The notes: generated by a model not told the origin, from the sequence alone. A stretch of DNA of 64,000 nucleotides from Bacillota bacterium (GCA_023392075.1 JAEVZU010000193.1:11646-75645); one strand, 5' to 3'; positions 45,523 to 55,635 are shown, numbered from the stretch's first letter. Numbers and translations are program-made.

Positions 45523-47433
45523 ATGGGTAAAAAGTTTCTCTATGTATTGATTGTTGTATTTGTAATGTCATTTGCAATAAGCAGCGGTATTCCTGTTTCG
45601 GTCAGAGCACAGCCGGCAGCATCGGGCCAATTGCAAATGGTAGGATTAAAGTCCGCAGCTACAAACAAATTTGTCTGCGCAGAGAGCGGCGGTACAGTGC
45701 CTCTGTTGATAAACAGAGACGGAGTTGGCGGTGATTGGGAAAAATTCCAGAAGGAAGACCTTGGTAACGGACTGTTTTCTTTGAAATCCATGGCAAACAG
45801 CAGGTATGTAACTGTCGACACTGCTGCCAAAACCCTTATGCCAAGCAGCACAACCGCAGGAGATGCCCAGAAGTTCACCATGGAGGACAGGGGCAGCGGT
45901 AAATACGCAATAAAAGCTGTAATTAACAATATGTACCTGTCCAATGATATTGCAGCCGGCAATCAGCTTCACGCCGACGCTGTAACAATAGGTCCCAATG
46001 AGGAGTTTATCTGGTTCAATCTTGATCCTATCCCTTCAGCCACCTCTGATGTAGGCGTTACCATGGGGTTTACCACCACTACCTTAAACGGGGGTACACC
46101 TGAATACGCCGGAAATACCATTTATAATCTGCCATTATACATGTCGTCCTCTGATACTTCTCAATGGTGGGATAATATAGTTGAAGAAATTGCCTACAGC
46201 GGTGTAGATTTCGTGGCACCCACCATAAGAGGTTATCTCGACTCGGTTCCGGACTACAATAACAACGGCGATCCGAGAAAACTTGCCGATATGGTTGCAG
46301 CAATGAACAGAAGAGGTGTGGCGGATAAATTCAAAATCTCCTTTCTGGATGATACTGCGGCTTCAATGGCTGACCACAAAAACCGGGACAATGGCGGAGG
46401 AGGTTATGATCCCAGGTTTGACATCGGGGATACCGGCAATTACAAATATATTTGGGACTACAATATGCGGGCGTTTTTTAATGCTGTACCGGACAATATG
46501 AGGTACAAAATTGACGGCAGGCCTGCAATATGGGAATGGGGCATCGGTGATTATGCCTTTACCAATTATGGCAACGGAAATACCAAAGCCTTGCTGATGT
46601 ATATAAGAGAAAGATGCCAGGCTGAGTTTGGCTTTAATCCGTACATCATAGTGGATCAGTCATGGGTAAAATGTGATCCTTCCGTTAACGACCCGTCAGT
46701 TATTGACGGTATTCATGGCTGGTTCATCCTGGGACCGGGTTATAGCACCGAAAACTTCAACGGGAACTCGTTCGGAGCACTTTGTCCGGCTTTCAGAGTG
46801 GTAAACGGAAGTGCCTCCATGTTTCTTGATTCGAATCACGGCAAGACTTTCGATACAAACCTTTCGCTTACTGCAGGTAAAAAATGCCTCTCCACCCTGG
46901 TTGAGGGCTTCTCTGATTGGGAAGAGAATTGTTCGGTATGGCGCAGCAAAGATACGACATATTACGATTATCCCAACCAGCGCATAAACATACTCAGGAA
47001 ATATACAAAAAATCCTTTCCCAGATGACCTGAAGGTTGAAGCAGAAGCCTGTGACAGTTATAATGATACAACTGCAGGTAACTCCGGAAACTCATTCAGG
47101 GACGGCAATATTGATATACAGCGCACCTCCGATACTAACGGAGGCTGGAATGTGTACAATACCTCGGCCGGTGAATGGCTTCAGTGGCAGGAAATTCCCT
47201 TGCAGGGGACAGTGACACTGAAAGCACGTATTTCTACAAACACCAAAAATGCCAGGCTGCGTTTTGTAATAGACGGAACAGCAGGTCCTACCATAACACT
47301 TCCCGACACCGGCGGTTTGCAGAACTGGCAGACTGTCGATACAGGCACTTTCACTTTTGAGCAGGGAAGCTACCATACGGTAAAAATTGAATTTATCAGC
47401 GGAAATATCGGTCTGAACTACTGGACTAATTAA
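45523..47433 (+). CDS. Secreted modular carbohydrate-active protein (DUF5010-like)
   Basis: A 636-residue exported protein. The signal peptide spans about 1-29 (ending VRAQPAA). Residues ~35-165 look like a fascin-type beta-trefoil. Residues ~180-505 form a catalytic-like domain I match only tentatively to DUF5010 (NLPLYMSSSDTSQWWDN, HGWFILGPGY). Residues ~515-636 resemble a CBM6/35 module (DDLKVEAEACDS, GEWLQWQEIPLQG). It is the clearest secreted carbohydrate-active protein in the window and lies between two importers, so it may create their substrate. The start has AGGAGGAG upstream. Confidence 0.65.
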   Translation: MGKKFLYVLIVVFVMSFAISSGIPVSVRAQPAASGQLQMVGLKSAATNKFVCAESGGTVPLLINRDGVGGDWEKFQKEDLGNGLFSLKSMANSRYVTVDTAAKTLMPSSTTAGDAQKFTMEDRGSGKYAIKAVINNMYLSNDIAAGNQLHADAVTIGPNEEFIWFNLDPIPSATSDVGVTMGFTTTTLNGGTPEYAGNTIYNLPLYMSSSDTSQWWDNIVEEIAYSGVDFVAPTIRGYLDSVPDYNNNGDPRKLADMVAAMNRRGVADKFKISFLDDTAASMADHKNRDNGGGGYDPRFDIGDTGNYKYIWDYNMRAFFNAVPDNMRYKIDGRPAIWEWGIGDYAFTNYGNGNTKALLMYIRERCQAEFGFNPYIIVDQSWVKCDPSVNDPSVIDGIHGWFILGPGYSTENFNGNSFGALCPAFRVVNGSASMFLDSNHGKTFDTNLSLTAGKKCLSTLVEGFSDWEENCSVWRSKDTTYYDYPNQRINILRKYTKNPFPDDLKVEAEACDSYNDTTAGNSGNSFRDGNIDIQRTSDTNGGWNVYNTSAGEWLQWQEIPLQGTVTLKARISTNTKNARLRFVIDGTAGPTITLPDTGGLQNWQTVDTGTFTFEQGSYHTVKIEFISGNIGLNYWTN

Positions 47434-47440
47434 AAGAGTT

Positions 47441-47475
47441 TATTACAGGGATGGCTAAATACCATCCCTGTAATA
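47441..47475. terminator. Bidirectional terminator
   Basis: TATTACAGGGATGG pairs perfectly with CCATCCCTGTAATA around a seven-base loop, between the convergent secreted-enzyme and lipoprotein genes. Confidence 0.88.
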
Positions 47476-47501
47476 TTTCCTATCGATCTTTATAGTATTA
47501 T

Positions 47502-49082
47502 TTACTTCCTGGCTGCTAAAAATGCCTTGACCTGCTTGTTCAATTCTTCAGCAATCTTGTCGGAACCTGCGTTCTTCAGTTTTGCATTCATCTCATCCAC
47601 CGCTTTGTCAACATCTCTTTCAACCCCCGCAACCAGTGGTTTGCCTAATTCCGCCAATATTTGGTCCCTCTTTGCCAGTTCGGTTTTTATGTTTGTATCG
47701 TCAAAGCTCAAACCGTCGATTGGTGACTGGATATGGTTGGCAGTACTTGCAAACTCAGCTTCCCTGGTCCAGAAGCCTTCACTGTACTGTGCCGTGGGTC
47801 TCATAAACTGTGGTTTCCACAGAGCCCACTGTCCTCCCCATTCCATATAATTGCTGGTTGCACTTGTCATACCTGAAGGGAAGTCGGCAGCCTCTCCATT
47901 CAAAACATAAGTTTTGTCTTTGATTCCATACATGACCATATCATACAATTCCTGATTGCCGTTTATAAGTTCAAAGAACATCATGGTTCTTTCAGGATTT
48001 TTGGAATTTTTGCTGATTGCCATCAGATTACCCGTAGGAGAACGGTTGTAATATTTCTTCTCGGGATATAATTGTGAACTTTCAATGGCAGCGTTTGTAT
48101 CTGTAAATGCCGGTTTTGCATAAGCCCACTCATGTGATGTAACCGTGTAAGGAATCATACCTTTGTTCCAGTACTGTGATGCCTCGGTTTTATCCACCAT
48201 TGCATCCTTTGATATCAATCCGCTGTCGAACTGCTTCTTTATATGCTGCATGGACTCCTTGAAGAAAGGTGCCTGTTCTATAGGGACAACAGTAGAATGG
48301 GGATCGTTCATATTTATAGTCATTCCGTGGAAATTCAAATCAAAATATTCATCCCTTACAAAATACGGAAGAATATTTGATGCAATATTGTTCATATTGG
48401 GAATAACCATTTTCAATTCCGGCATGGCCTTATGTAAAGTGTCAATGAGTTTGTCCAGATCCTCTATCGTTTTAACAGAATCTTTGGGGATATCAGCTAT
48501 GCCTGCCTTTTTAAGAAGGTCGGTTCTCCATACTATAAACGGATGTTCATTTCCCTTTAAGGTCCATGGAACAGCCTTGATGTTTCCGTTGACGGTTACG
48601 GCACTTAAGGAACCTGAGCTTTGCAGTTCGCTGTACAATTTGGGAGCATATTTCGGGAAAAGTTCATTCAAATCCATATATGCACCTTTTGTCACCATTT
48701 GATTATAGGCCATCCAGCCGCCGTCATAATTGGCATCCCAGTCATTTCCGGCCACAGACATTACCATCAGCTTATTGACATAATCACCGGCAGGTATAAA
48801 ATTAATCTCAAATTTGGCATTCAATTCTTTCTGGAATTTTTCGCTGATTGCATTCCAAACTTCATCTGTGGCTGATTTCTTATCATTCATGAAATAGAAT
48901 TTTAAGGTTACAGGTTCCAGTTCCGAACTCTGTGACGCTGTTGAAACCGCCGCTCCGGTACTGCTGCCTGCCGGGGTGGTTGTCTGGGATTCAGTTCCGG
49001 CACTGCCGCAGGCTGCAGCAATACATGCTGTCATTACAACTGCAAGCATCATTGCAATGATTTTAAAACCTTTCTTTTTCAT
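47502..49082 (-). CDS. Extracellular sugar-binding lipoprotein, importer 3 (YtcQ/LplA-like)
   Basis: A 526-residue lipoprotein with the lipobox region IAAACGSAG and a Thr/Ser-rich linker. It aligns by eye with the importer 1 lipoprotein from end to end: LKFYFMNDKKSATDEVWNAI against LRFYFPGDKKSAADEVWNAL, and WALWKPQFMRP near the C-terminus. It probably binds a related oligosaccharide. AAAAGGAGA precedes the start. It is the last gene of the importer 3 operon. Confidence 0.9.
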   Translation of the reverse strand: MKKKGFKIIAMMLAVVMTACIAAACGSAGTESQTTTPAGSSTGAAVSTASQSSELEPVTLKFYFMNDKKSATDEVWNAISEKFQKELNAKFEINFIPAGDYVNKLMVMSVAGNDWDANYDGGWMAYNQMVTKGAYMDLNELFPKYAPKLYSELQSSGSLSAVTVNGNIKAVPWTLKGNEHPFIVWRTDLLKKAGIADIPKDSVKTIEDLDKLIDTLHKAMPELKMVIPNMNNIASNILPYFVRDEYFDLNFHGMTINMNDPHSTVVPIEQAPFFKESMQHIKKQFDSGLISKDAMVDKTEASQYWNKGMIPYTVTSHEWAYAKPAFTDTNAAIESSQLYPEKKYYNRSPTGNLMAISKNSKNPERTMMFFELINGNQELYDMVMYGIKDKTYVLNGEAADFPSGMTSATSNYMEWGGQWALWKPQFMRPTAQYSEGFWTREAEFASTANHIQSPIDGLSFDDTNIKTELAKRDQILAELGKPLVAGVERDVDKAVDEMNAKLKNAGSDKIAEELNKQVKAFLAARK

Positions 49083-49155
49083 AAAATGTCTCCTTTTAAA
49101 TTATTTATTACCAAACAGCGTCCGGAATGATTTAAACATCCCGAACCTGATTTAG

Positions 49156-50043
49156 TCAACCTTTTACTGCTCCCACCATTATTCCTTTAACAAAAAATCT
49201 TTGAACAAATGGATAGAGGAAAATGATAGGACCAATCGTTACAATACTCACAGCCATTTTTACTCCTTCCGAGGGAATCTGATTGACAATCCTCTGGAGT
49301 TCGGCACTGTTTGACATCTGGGACTTTATAAATTCCACATTTGTAACCACTATTCTGAGCATCATCTGCAGAGGTTGTCTATCCTGATCGTTTATCAGCA
49401 TTAAACCAAGCCACCAGTCATTCCAATAGCCCAGGGCTATAAAAAGTCCAACCGTTGCCAGGGCAGGCTTCGACAGAGGCAATATTATCTTGAAAAAGAT
49501 TGTCAATTCCCTTGCACCGTCTATTTTGGCAGACTCGTTCAATTCCTCCGGTATTGTTTTCATAAAATTTCTCATGAGGAATATATACCAGGCATTGGCC
49601 AGATAGGGAACAATCAACGCTATCATTTTGTCACTCAAATGGAGATATTTCACACACACAATATACCATGGCACCATTCCTCCGCTGAACAAAATAGTAA
49701 GCAGTGTATATATTGAAACTATATTTTTATATTTCAGTGATTTCCTTGACAGGCTGTATCCCGCCATTGTATTTATCAGCAAGCCGAATATGGTTCCTGT
49801 AACTGTTACTGTTATGGATATTGCATAGGCGTTGACGATTCTGTCAGATGTCATAAACAGAACCTTATAGGCCATGAAACTCACATTTCTCGGAAAAAGT
49901 CCATAGCCGTATTTTAAAGTATCGGCTTCCTGACTCAGCGAACCGCTGATTACCATAATAAACGGAAGCAGACAGAATAAAGCAAATATTAAAGCTGCAA
50001 TATAGCAAAACACTTTAAGTAAACTTATTTTTTTCAATGTCAT
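49156..50043 (-). CDS. ABC sugar permease, importer 3 (YtcP-like)
   Basis: A 295-residue permease with six membrane segments, EAA loop ESAKIDGARELTIFFKIILP and ending FVKGIMVGAVKG. It is paralogous to the importer 1 permease at 24.6 kb, sharing long blocks such as FSGGMVPWYIVCVKYLHL. It follows the LplB-like gene by 18 bp. Confidence 0.9.
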   Translation of the reverse strand: MTLKKISLLKVFCYIAALIFALFCLLPFIMVISGSLSQEADTLKYGYGLFPRNVSFMAYKVLFMTSDRIVNAYAISITVTVTGTIFGLLINTMAGYSLSRKSLKYKNIVSIYTLLTILFSGGMVPWYIVCVKYLHLSDKMIALIVPYLANAWYIFLMRNFMKTIPEELNESAKIDGARELTIFFKIILPLSKPALATVGLFIALGYWNDWWLGLMLINDQDRQPLQMMLRIVVTNVEFIKSQMSNSAELQRIVNQIPSEGVKMAVSIVTIGPIIFLYPFVQRFFVKGIMVGAVKG

Positions 50044-50061
50044 TTTTCAAACCCTACCTTT

Positions 50062-51033
50062 TCAAAATAATGCCGAATCCTTATCTACTTTTCTGGCAGC
50101 CATGTTACTTAAAATAACCAGGACAAAAGAGAGCACCGATTGTACGAAACCTGCCGCCGATGCCATCCCGATGTCTGCAGAAACTCTGAGGCTCCGGTAA
50201 ACAAAAGTATCTATAACATCTGTGGTTGAATATAAGGTTGCGGCATCACCGACCACAGAAAAAAACATTCCGAAATCCGCATTAAAAATTCTGCCTATAG
50301 CCAGCAAGGTTAACACGATTACTGTCGGTCTCAGCAGGGGCAGGCTGATGAATCTGATTTGCTGCCATCTTGAAGCACCGTCTATTTCGGCAGCTTCATA
50401 ATATGAGGAATCTATTCCCGATAACGTGGCCAGATACACAATAGTCCCATATCCCGTCAGTTTCCACCTGTTGATCAGTACCAATATTATTGGCCAGATG
50501 GATGCATTTGTTATGAAATCTATTTTGGGCAGTCCCAATACCGAAAGAAAATTATTCAGCGCTGCATGATCCGAAGTAAGTATATTGTATGTAAAAACTC
50601 CCACAACGATCCACGACACAAAATAGGGCAGAAAAGTAAGTGTTTGCGTTATCTTTTTAAATATTTTCGAATTGATTTCATTAAATATCAAAGCAAATCC
50701 CACTTCAAATACCAGCCCCGCCGAGATGAAAAGTGCATTCAGTAGTACGGTATTTCTTATTGCCCTTATTCCATATTCGGAGCCGAACAGGAACAGGAAA
50801 TTATTGAATACGGGTTTTGTCCAGGGGCTGTGGAATATTCCCATTTCAAAGTTGAATTCCTTAAAAGCGAGCACAAGTCCAAAGAGCGGCATATAGCAAA
50901 AGAGGAAAAGCAGTACAACTGCGGGGACCAGCATCATATACAGGGCCTTGTTGACATATAATTCCTTTAAAACACCCAATAAACCTGTCGAAGCAACAGC
51001 TACTCCTCTATTACGTGATAAATTATTTTGCAT
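50062..51033 (-). CDS. ABC sugar permease, importer 3 (LplB/YteP-like)
   Basis: A 323-residue permease with six membrane segments, EAA loop DGASRWQQIRFISLPLLRP and ending DKDSALF. It is paralogous to the importer 1 permease at 25.5 kb. It heads the operon LplB-YtcP-lipoprotein; GGGG lies some distance upstream of the ATG, a weak ribosome site. Confidence 0.9.
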   Translation of the reverse strand: MQNNLSRNRGVAVASTGLLGVLKELYVNKALYMMLVPAVVLLFLFCYMPLFGLVLAFKEFNFEMGIFHSPWTKPVFNNFLFLFGSEYGIRAIRNTVLLNALFISAGLVFEVGFALIFNEINSKIFKKITQTLTFLPYFVSWIVVGVFTYNILTSDHAALNNFLSVLGLPKIDFITNASIWPIILVLINRWKLTGYGTIVYLATLSGIDSSYYEAAEIDGASRWQQIRFISLPLLRPTVIVLTLLAIGRIFNADFGMFFSVVGDAATLYSTTDVIDTFVYRSLRVSADIGMASAAGFVQSVLSFVLVILSNMAARKVDKDSALF

Positions 51034-51367
51034 CGGATTTTATTTATCCCCTTCCATAAATTTTTAAAACACAGCCTTATAAGTTAAGCCGGATATGTGT
51101 GCAAACAAACTCAGTTTAACTTGCATCTATACTTTAACCCCTTGCAGCCTTATAATATAGTCAATATTTTCGATTTTTAATTTGTTTTTTCACTAATGCC
51201 CACTATGAATTCAGGATATTTAGTATGATTATTCCTTATTTGACCCATAACCACTTCCGGCTACTTGTTGTAACAGTAACTTTATTTTATACTTGAAATA
51301 GAAATTTATTTTTGACCTTCATTTTACTTCCGCTTTTTTAATCAAAATATATCCGGAGAAGAATTTT
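51034..51367. promoter_or_regulatory. Divergent control region, importer 3 and its regulator
   Basis: The gap is 334 bp without a gene. It holds TATAGTCAA (51156-51164), shared with the importer 1 control region, and TACTTTAACCCCTTGC (51130-51145), shared with the sequence before GH38. No unambiguous -35/-10 pair was found on either strand. Confidence 0.35.
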
Positions 51368-53725
51368 ATGATTCATATAAGAAATTTATTTTTAAAAGGC
51401 CTGTCTAAAAATGCTTACTACAAAAAACAATACTTTGTAAGGCTGCTTATAACTTTTACTGTTCTGTCCTTTGTGATTGTTATATCCACCACCTCGGTAT
51501 TTACCGGCATGTATATAAAAAATGTCAGTAATCAGCTGTATGTGGACTATAATTACAGTCTTTCCAGACTGGCAAATGAATTTGATAATATTTTCATACA
51601 ACTGACCCAGGAATCCGTGAGCTTAAAGCAGAATTCAGATATAAACAATTATCTCTACGGCATTGATAAAGACTATGATTCAATAAGCAGAGCAGATATT
51701 TTTCTCAGCACCATGAAAAATCTCAATAATTATCTGGATTCAATTATTTTGTATAACAGGTCCAGTGATTTTGTAATATCTTCAGGTATTCTTCTTCTGC
51801 CCAACAGATTGAATGTTGATATCAACACCTTAACCAAAGGTCAATTTGCAAAATTTAACACAAAAAGCGATTTAAATATGGTATCATCCTTGATGAATCC
51901 CGATGTCCTTAAAAACAAGAAGCCTTTAAAAACAGTATCACTTATTTTTTCGGACAATTTTGACGGTGATTCCCTTAATAACGGAATTATAATGACCATC
52001 GACCCTATTGAAATCAATAAAAAATTAATGGAAAACTATGACGGTATTACATTGATAACAGACGATAAAGGAAATATTGTATTTTATCCTTATAATTATG
52101 AAGTAGAAGACAATATCAGCAGCCAGGAGTATTTTAAAAAGATAGTAACTTCTGAGGACACAAAAAACTACTTTACAATGAAGGTAGACAATGATGATAA
52201 AATTATAACCTACACTAAAAGTTACAAAACCGGATTTAATATTATTAATATGCGGTCACTGTCGGGATACTCCGATATTCTGAGGGCCCAGTGGATTTCA
52301 ATAGCGGTTATCGGTTTTATAATAATACTGTTTTTCAGTATTGCCAGCTATTTTTTATCAAGGAAGATGTATAATCCCATCAGGTCGGTGACAGAGCTGT
52401 TTTCTCATTCAGGCTTTATTTCAGCCGGTAATTGTAAAAATGAAATGGATTTGATCTCAAATGTATATCATAATGCCATTAACCGTTTAAATGAAATTGA
52501 GGTTAAGTCCAGGGACAACTGCGGCAGATTGAAGGAAGAATTTTTGAAAATTGTATTAAAATCCTGTGTGATACCGGATTCCATTAAAAATGAAATGAAG
52601 GATTATGATTTTAATGTAGAGTTTTCAAATCTCATACATGTTTGCATTGTCATCGACAACCGGAATACCATTGATGATGAGGAGATGTTTATACTGGAAA
52701 CAACTCTCTGCAAGACCATCCCGGAGTTATTAATGTCGGATTTCAATATGGAAATTGTAAATTTCATGAATGGAGAAATCGCCTTACTGCTCAATTTCAA
52801 AAATAATACCAATAACAGCTTTGAAACCCTGGTAAATAATATGGATAAACTCCGCAATATTTGCAGGGAAACTCTGAAGATTACTTTGACAATAGGAATA
52901 GGAGGTGCCGTAAACAACCTTGAGGAGTGTTTCAAAGCCTACAAAAAAGCCGATGAGATGACCAGGCACAGATTTGTTCTGGGCTTTGATAAGACAATCT
53001 ACGATAAGTATCTTGATGAGGTACTCACCTCAAACATAAGATATCCTGTTGAACTGGAGGATCAGATAATTTCGGCAATAAAGCTCAACAGAAAAGATCT
53101 GTTTGAAGCACATATCAAGGATTTGACAGCCCTGTTATGTTTTTATCCCTACTCGGAAGCCGTAACTTTTTTATTTCAGATCATTACAGCCTGTCTAAAA
53201 ACCTTCAACCAGGTCTCAATTCAGGATAACCAGAAATACAGCATAAGATTGGATGAATTCAGCAATATATTATCTAAATTTCAGACAGTTAACCAGGCCG
53301 GGGAATGGCTGCTCACGGTATTCGAAAATTATCAGCAAATGATTGTGGGCATTATGCAGCTGAAATCCAATAAGCATTTTGACCAGATACTCAAGGCACA
53401 GGAATATATAAAGAATAACTATACCGATATCAACCTGTCGGCCGACTCCATATCCGAAGTTATCGGTTATTCCCCCTATTATTTTACAAAAGTTTTCAAG
53501 GATATAACCGGTATGAATGTTAATGACTACATCCGGCAGATTAGAATTGACAATGTAAAGCAGCTGCTTAGCAATACCGATTATAAGATCAACCAGATTG
53601 CCGGAATGACCGGGTTCACCAATGCCAGTCACTTTTTTGCCGTGTTTAAAAAGGATGTGGGGCTTACTCCCCTGGCATATAGAGAATATGCTCTTGAGAA
53701 TAAAAAAAGTGTTAACTTTTCATAA
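51368..53725 (+). CDS. Membrane-anchored AraC regulator with Cache-like sensor (YtdP-like), paralogue
   Basis: A 785-residue protein with the same layout as the regulator at 26.8 kb: membrane segment ~27-50, extracellular Cache-like domain, second membrane segment ~318-338, cytoplasmic region and C-terminal AraC double helix-turn-helix (VIGYSPYYFTKVFKDITGMN). It is transcribed away from importer 3 and is presumably its activator. The ATG follows CCGGAGAAG. Regulator and importer together are a duplicated module. Confidence 0.87.
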   Translation: MIHIRNLFLKGLSKNAYYKKQYFVRLLITFTVLSFVIVISTTSVFTGMYIKNVSNQLYVDYNYSLSRLANEFDNIFIQLTQESVSLKQNSDINNYLYGIDKDYDSISRADIFLSTMKNLNNYLDSIILYNRSSDFVISSGILLLPNRLNVDINTLTKGQFAKFNTKSDLNMVSSLMNPDVLKNKKPLKTVSLIFSDNFDGDSLNNGIIMTIDPIEINKKLMENYDGITLITDDKGNIVFYPYNYEVEDNISSQEYFKKIVTSEDTKNYFTMKVDNDDKIITYTKSYKTGFNIINMRSLSGYSDILRAQWISIAVIGFIIILFFSIASYFLSRKMYNPIRSVTELFSHSGFISAGNCKNEMDLISNVYHNAINRLNEIEVKSRDNCGRLKEEFLKIVLKSCVIPDSIKNEMKDYDFNVEFSNLIHVCIVIDNRNTIDDEEMFILETTLCKTIPELLMSDFNMEIVNFMNGEIALLLNFKNNTNNSFETLVNNMDKLRNICRETLKITLTIGIGGAVNNLEECFKAYKKADEMTRHRFVLGFDKTIYDKYLDEVLTSNIRYPVELEDQIISAIKLNRKDLFEAHIKDLTALLCFYPYSEAVTFLFQIITACLKTFNQVSIQDNQKYSIRLDEFSNILSKFQTVNQAGEWLLTVFENYQQMIVGIMQLKSNKHFDQILKAQEYIKNNYTDINLSADSISEVIGYSPYYFTKVFKDITGMNVNDYIRQIRIDNVKQLLSNTDYKINQIAGMTGFTNASHFFAVFKKDVGLTPLAYREYALENKKSVNFS

Positions 53726-53745
53726 ATGTTATTTATATTACAACA

Positions 53746-53788
53746 TAAAAATCCGGAAAATTTTTACCAAAAAACTTTCCGGATTTTT
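53746..53788 (+). terminator. Intrinsic terminator of the second YtdP-like gene
   Basis: AAAAATCCGGAAAA pairs with TTTCCGGATTTTT, followed by T residues. Confidence 0.85.
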
Positions 53789-53835
53789 AAGCGTATATGA
53801 ATTTATATCACTTTAACATGGTTGTAAGTAGCGAA

Positions 53836-53899
53836 CAAGAAAATTTGGCCCGCTTTATGGAAATGACACTATAACAATTGATCGCAGCGAATTTTCTTG
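53836..53899 (-). terminator. Hairpin downstream of the hydrolase operon
   Basis: CAAGAAAATT (53836-53845) and AATTTTCTTG (53890-53899) are perfect inverted repeats 44 bases apart, just after the end of the minus-strand operon. With such a large loop, terminator function is uncertain. Confidence 0.35.
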
Positions 53900-53925
53900 C
53901 TTATACATGACAATTCAGTTTTCAC

Positions 53926-54738
53926 CTATTCTTCAACAAATTTGACCAGTTCGTCGTTAAATTTGTCGCGTTCGTCATAAAAAGTAGCATGGCCGCTGTA
54001 TCTGAACGGTATTAATCTTGAGTTTTTAATACTCTGTTTTTGTATCTCGCCTAACTGGAAAAGTACAACCTTGTCATGGATTCCATGAATAATCAAAGTC
54101 GGAACATTGATTGTTTCCAGGTCATAAAATAATACCTCGTTCAGCCAGGTATTTGCTATAGCGGCGGTAGACCACCCGGCGGCCTGCAAGCCCAACTGGA
54201 AAAACCAATCTCCCAGTGCCTCGGTTATGCGCTGGTAGAAAAATGTGTCTCCGAAATCCCGAAGCATCTTGGGCCTGTCATTATATGTTCCTTTAATGAT
54301 TTGAAGGACTGCATCCTTATCTATCCCATACGGAAAATTAGGCCGCTTTATAAGGCTGGGAGCTGCCGCATCAAACAGTGCAAGCTTCGCCACTCCATGT
54401 CCGTTATGCCGGGCCATGTATCTTATTGCTATGGCTCCCCCCGTGGAATGTCCTCCCAGTGTAAAGTTTTGCAGTCTCAGTGCGTCAACCACACCTTTGA
54501 CATCATCAGCCAGCGTATTATAGTCATATCCTCCCCAGGGTTTATCGGAATTGCCGAATCCTCTTGTATCTATCCCGATACACCTGTAGCCCAGCTTTGG
54601 AAGCTGATTGAACTGGTATTCAAACAGTCTGTTGCTTCCCGGCCAACCGTGTAAAAACAGGATTGTCTTGTTCCCTTCAGGGTTAAGGTCTTCAACATAA
54701 ATCTTTACATTTGTATCGACAGTAATATAGTATCCCAC
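53926..54738 (-). CDS. Alpha/beta hydrolase
   Basis: A 270-residue hydrolase. The nucleophile elbow is LGGHSTGGA with Ser98, the acid Asp lies in IIHGIHDKVV and the base His in YSGHATFYDE. The oxyanion region is FLHGWPGSN. This resembles the haloperoxidase/esterase branch; substrate unknown, perhaps an acylated sugar or lactone given its place at the end of a sugar operon. It starts with GTG after AGGAGG. There is no signal peptide. Confidence 0.83.
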   Translation of the reverse strand: MGYYITVDTNVKIYVEDLNPEGNKTILFLHGWPGSNRLFEYQFNQLPKLGYRCIGIDTRGFGNSDKPWGGYDYNTLADDVKGVVDALRLQNFTLGGHSTGGAIAIRYMARHNGHGVAKLALFDAAAPSLIKRPNFPYGIDKDAVLQIIKGTYNDRPKMLRDFGDTFFYQRITEALGDWFFQLGLQAAGWSTAAIANTWLNEVLFYDLETINVPTLIIHGIHDKVVLFQLGEIQKQSIKNSRLIPFRYSGHATFYDERDKFNDELVKFVEE

Positions 54739-54816
54739 AAATACCTCCTATACAAAAACTCATTCATTACATGAATTTGTTATCTCAAGTATATAAATAT
54801 GAGTACTATGGCTAAT

Positions 54817-55635
54817 TTATAACTTTTTATACGCATTCTTTAATAATAATGCATCCTTCTCCACAACCGGACCTTCGGATATCACACAGCCTTTAACCTT
54901 GAAATCCTTCAAAGCTTTCAAACAAGCAACATAGTTAAAATCACTTTCGAACAGCCTGATATGATTCCTCTCACCCTTTTCATTATATTGTATTCCACCC
55001 ATATGGATATGAAGATCATCCAGTGCGGTTCTCCCGAGCTGATCCAGAACATTCTGCAAAATTCCGGCAAAATCATTGTAATTTTTAAGACATCCGTTTC
55101 CCCTGGCATGTATATGTGAAAAATCAATGCACAATTTGCAGGTCCTCACTTCGCTGCAAAGACGGACCAATTCCTCAAGCGTCCCAAACTGAGTTCCTTT
55201 CCCGGTGGTTTCAAGCCTGTAGTCAATTCCTTTTGAAGGAAGCTTGAGCAGATTTTCTTTTATAGTATCGAAGGTCTCCTCTTTTGAATCATTTAAATAA
55301 TAACCCGGATGGAATACCAGACTTCTTCCCTCAACCTTTGCCAGGCCTTCCATCGCATTGGTTATCCTTTCCATTGAATGTTCCTGCTTTTCTATTTCAT
55401 CTGCATTTAAATTTATATAATGTGATGCATGTGCCGACAGATAAAAATCATTTTCCAGTTTAGCTTTTAATATACTGTCTTTATTATTATCCGTTACATT
55501 GACATTTCTTACGAAAAGCAGTTCCATTGCATCCAGTCCTATTGATTCTAAAAAATAAATCCCGACAGCGTAATTTATATTCCTTAATCCACTGTATATT
55601 GGTAACCCTGATATCCCAAACAATAATTTATCCAT
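54817..55635 (-). CDS. Endonuclease IV-like TIM-barrel protein
   Basis: A 272-residue TIM barrel with metal ligands in AP endonuclease 2 positions: LSAHASHY, VFHPGYY, RLETTGKG, CIDFSHIHARG, LHIHMGG and VISEGP. These suit deoxyribonuclease IV, which cuts DNA at abasic sites. The wider fold also includes sugar isomerases/epimerases, and its place after an isomerase-like gene leaves that open. The gene lies 160 bp downstream of the isomerase-like gene, in a gap with nothing recognisable. Confidence 0.72.
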   Translation of the reverse strand: MDKLLFGISGLPIYSGLRNINYAVGIYFLESIGLDAMELLFVRNVNVTDNNKDSILKAKLENDFYLSAHASHYINLNADEIEKQEHSMERITNAMEGLAKVEGRSLVFHPGYYLNDSKEETFDTIKENLLKLPSKGIDYRLETTGKGTQFGTLEELVRLCSEVRTCKLCIDFSHIHARGNGCLKNYNDFAGILQNVLDQLGRTALDDLHIHMGGIQYNEKGERNHIRLFESDFNYVACLKALKDFKVKGCVISEGPVVEKDALLLKNAYKKL

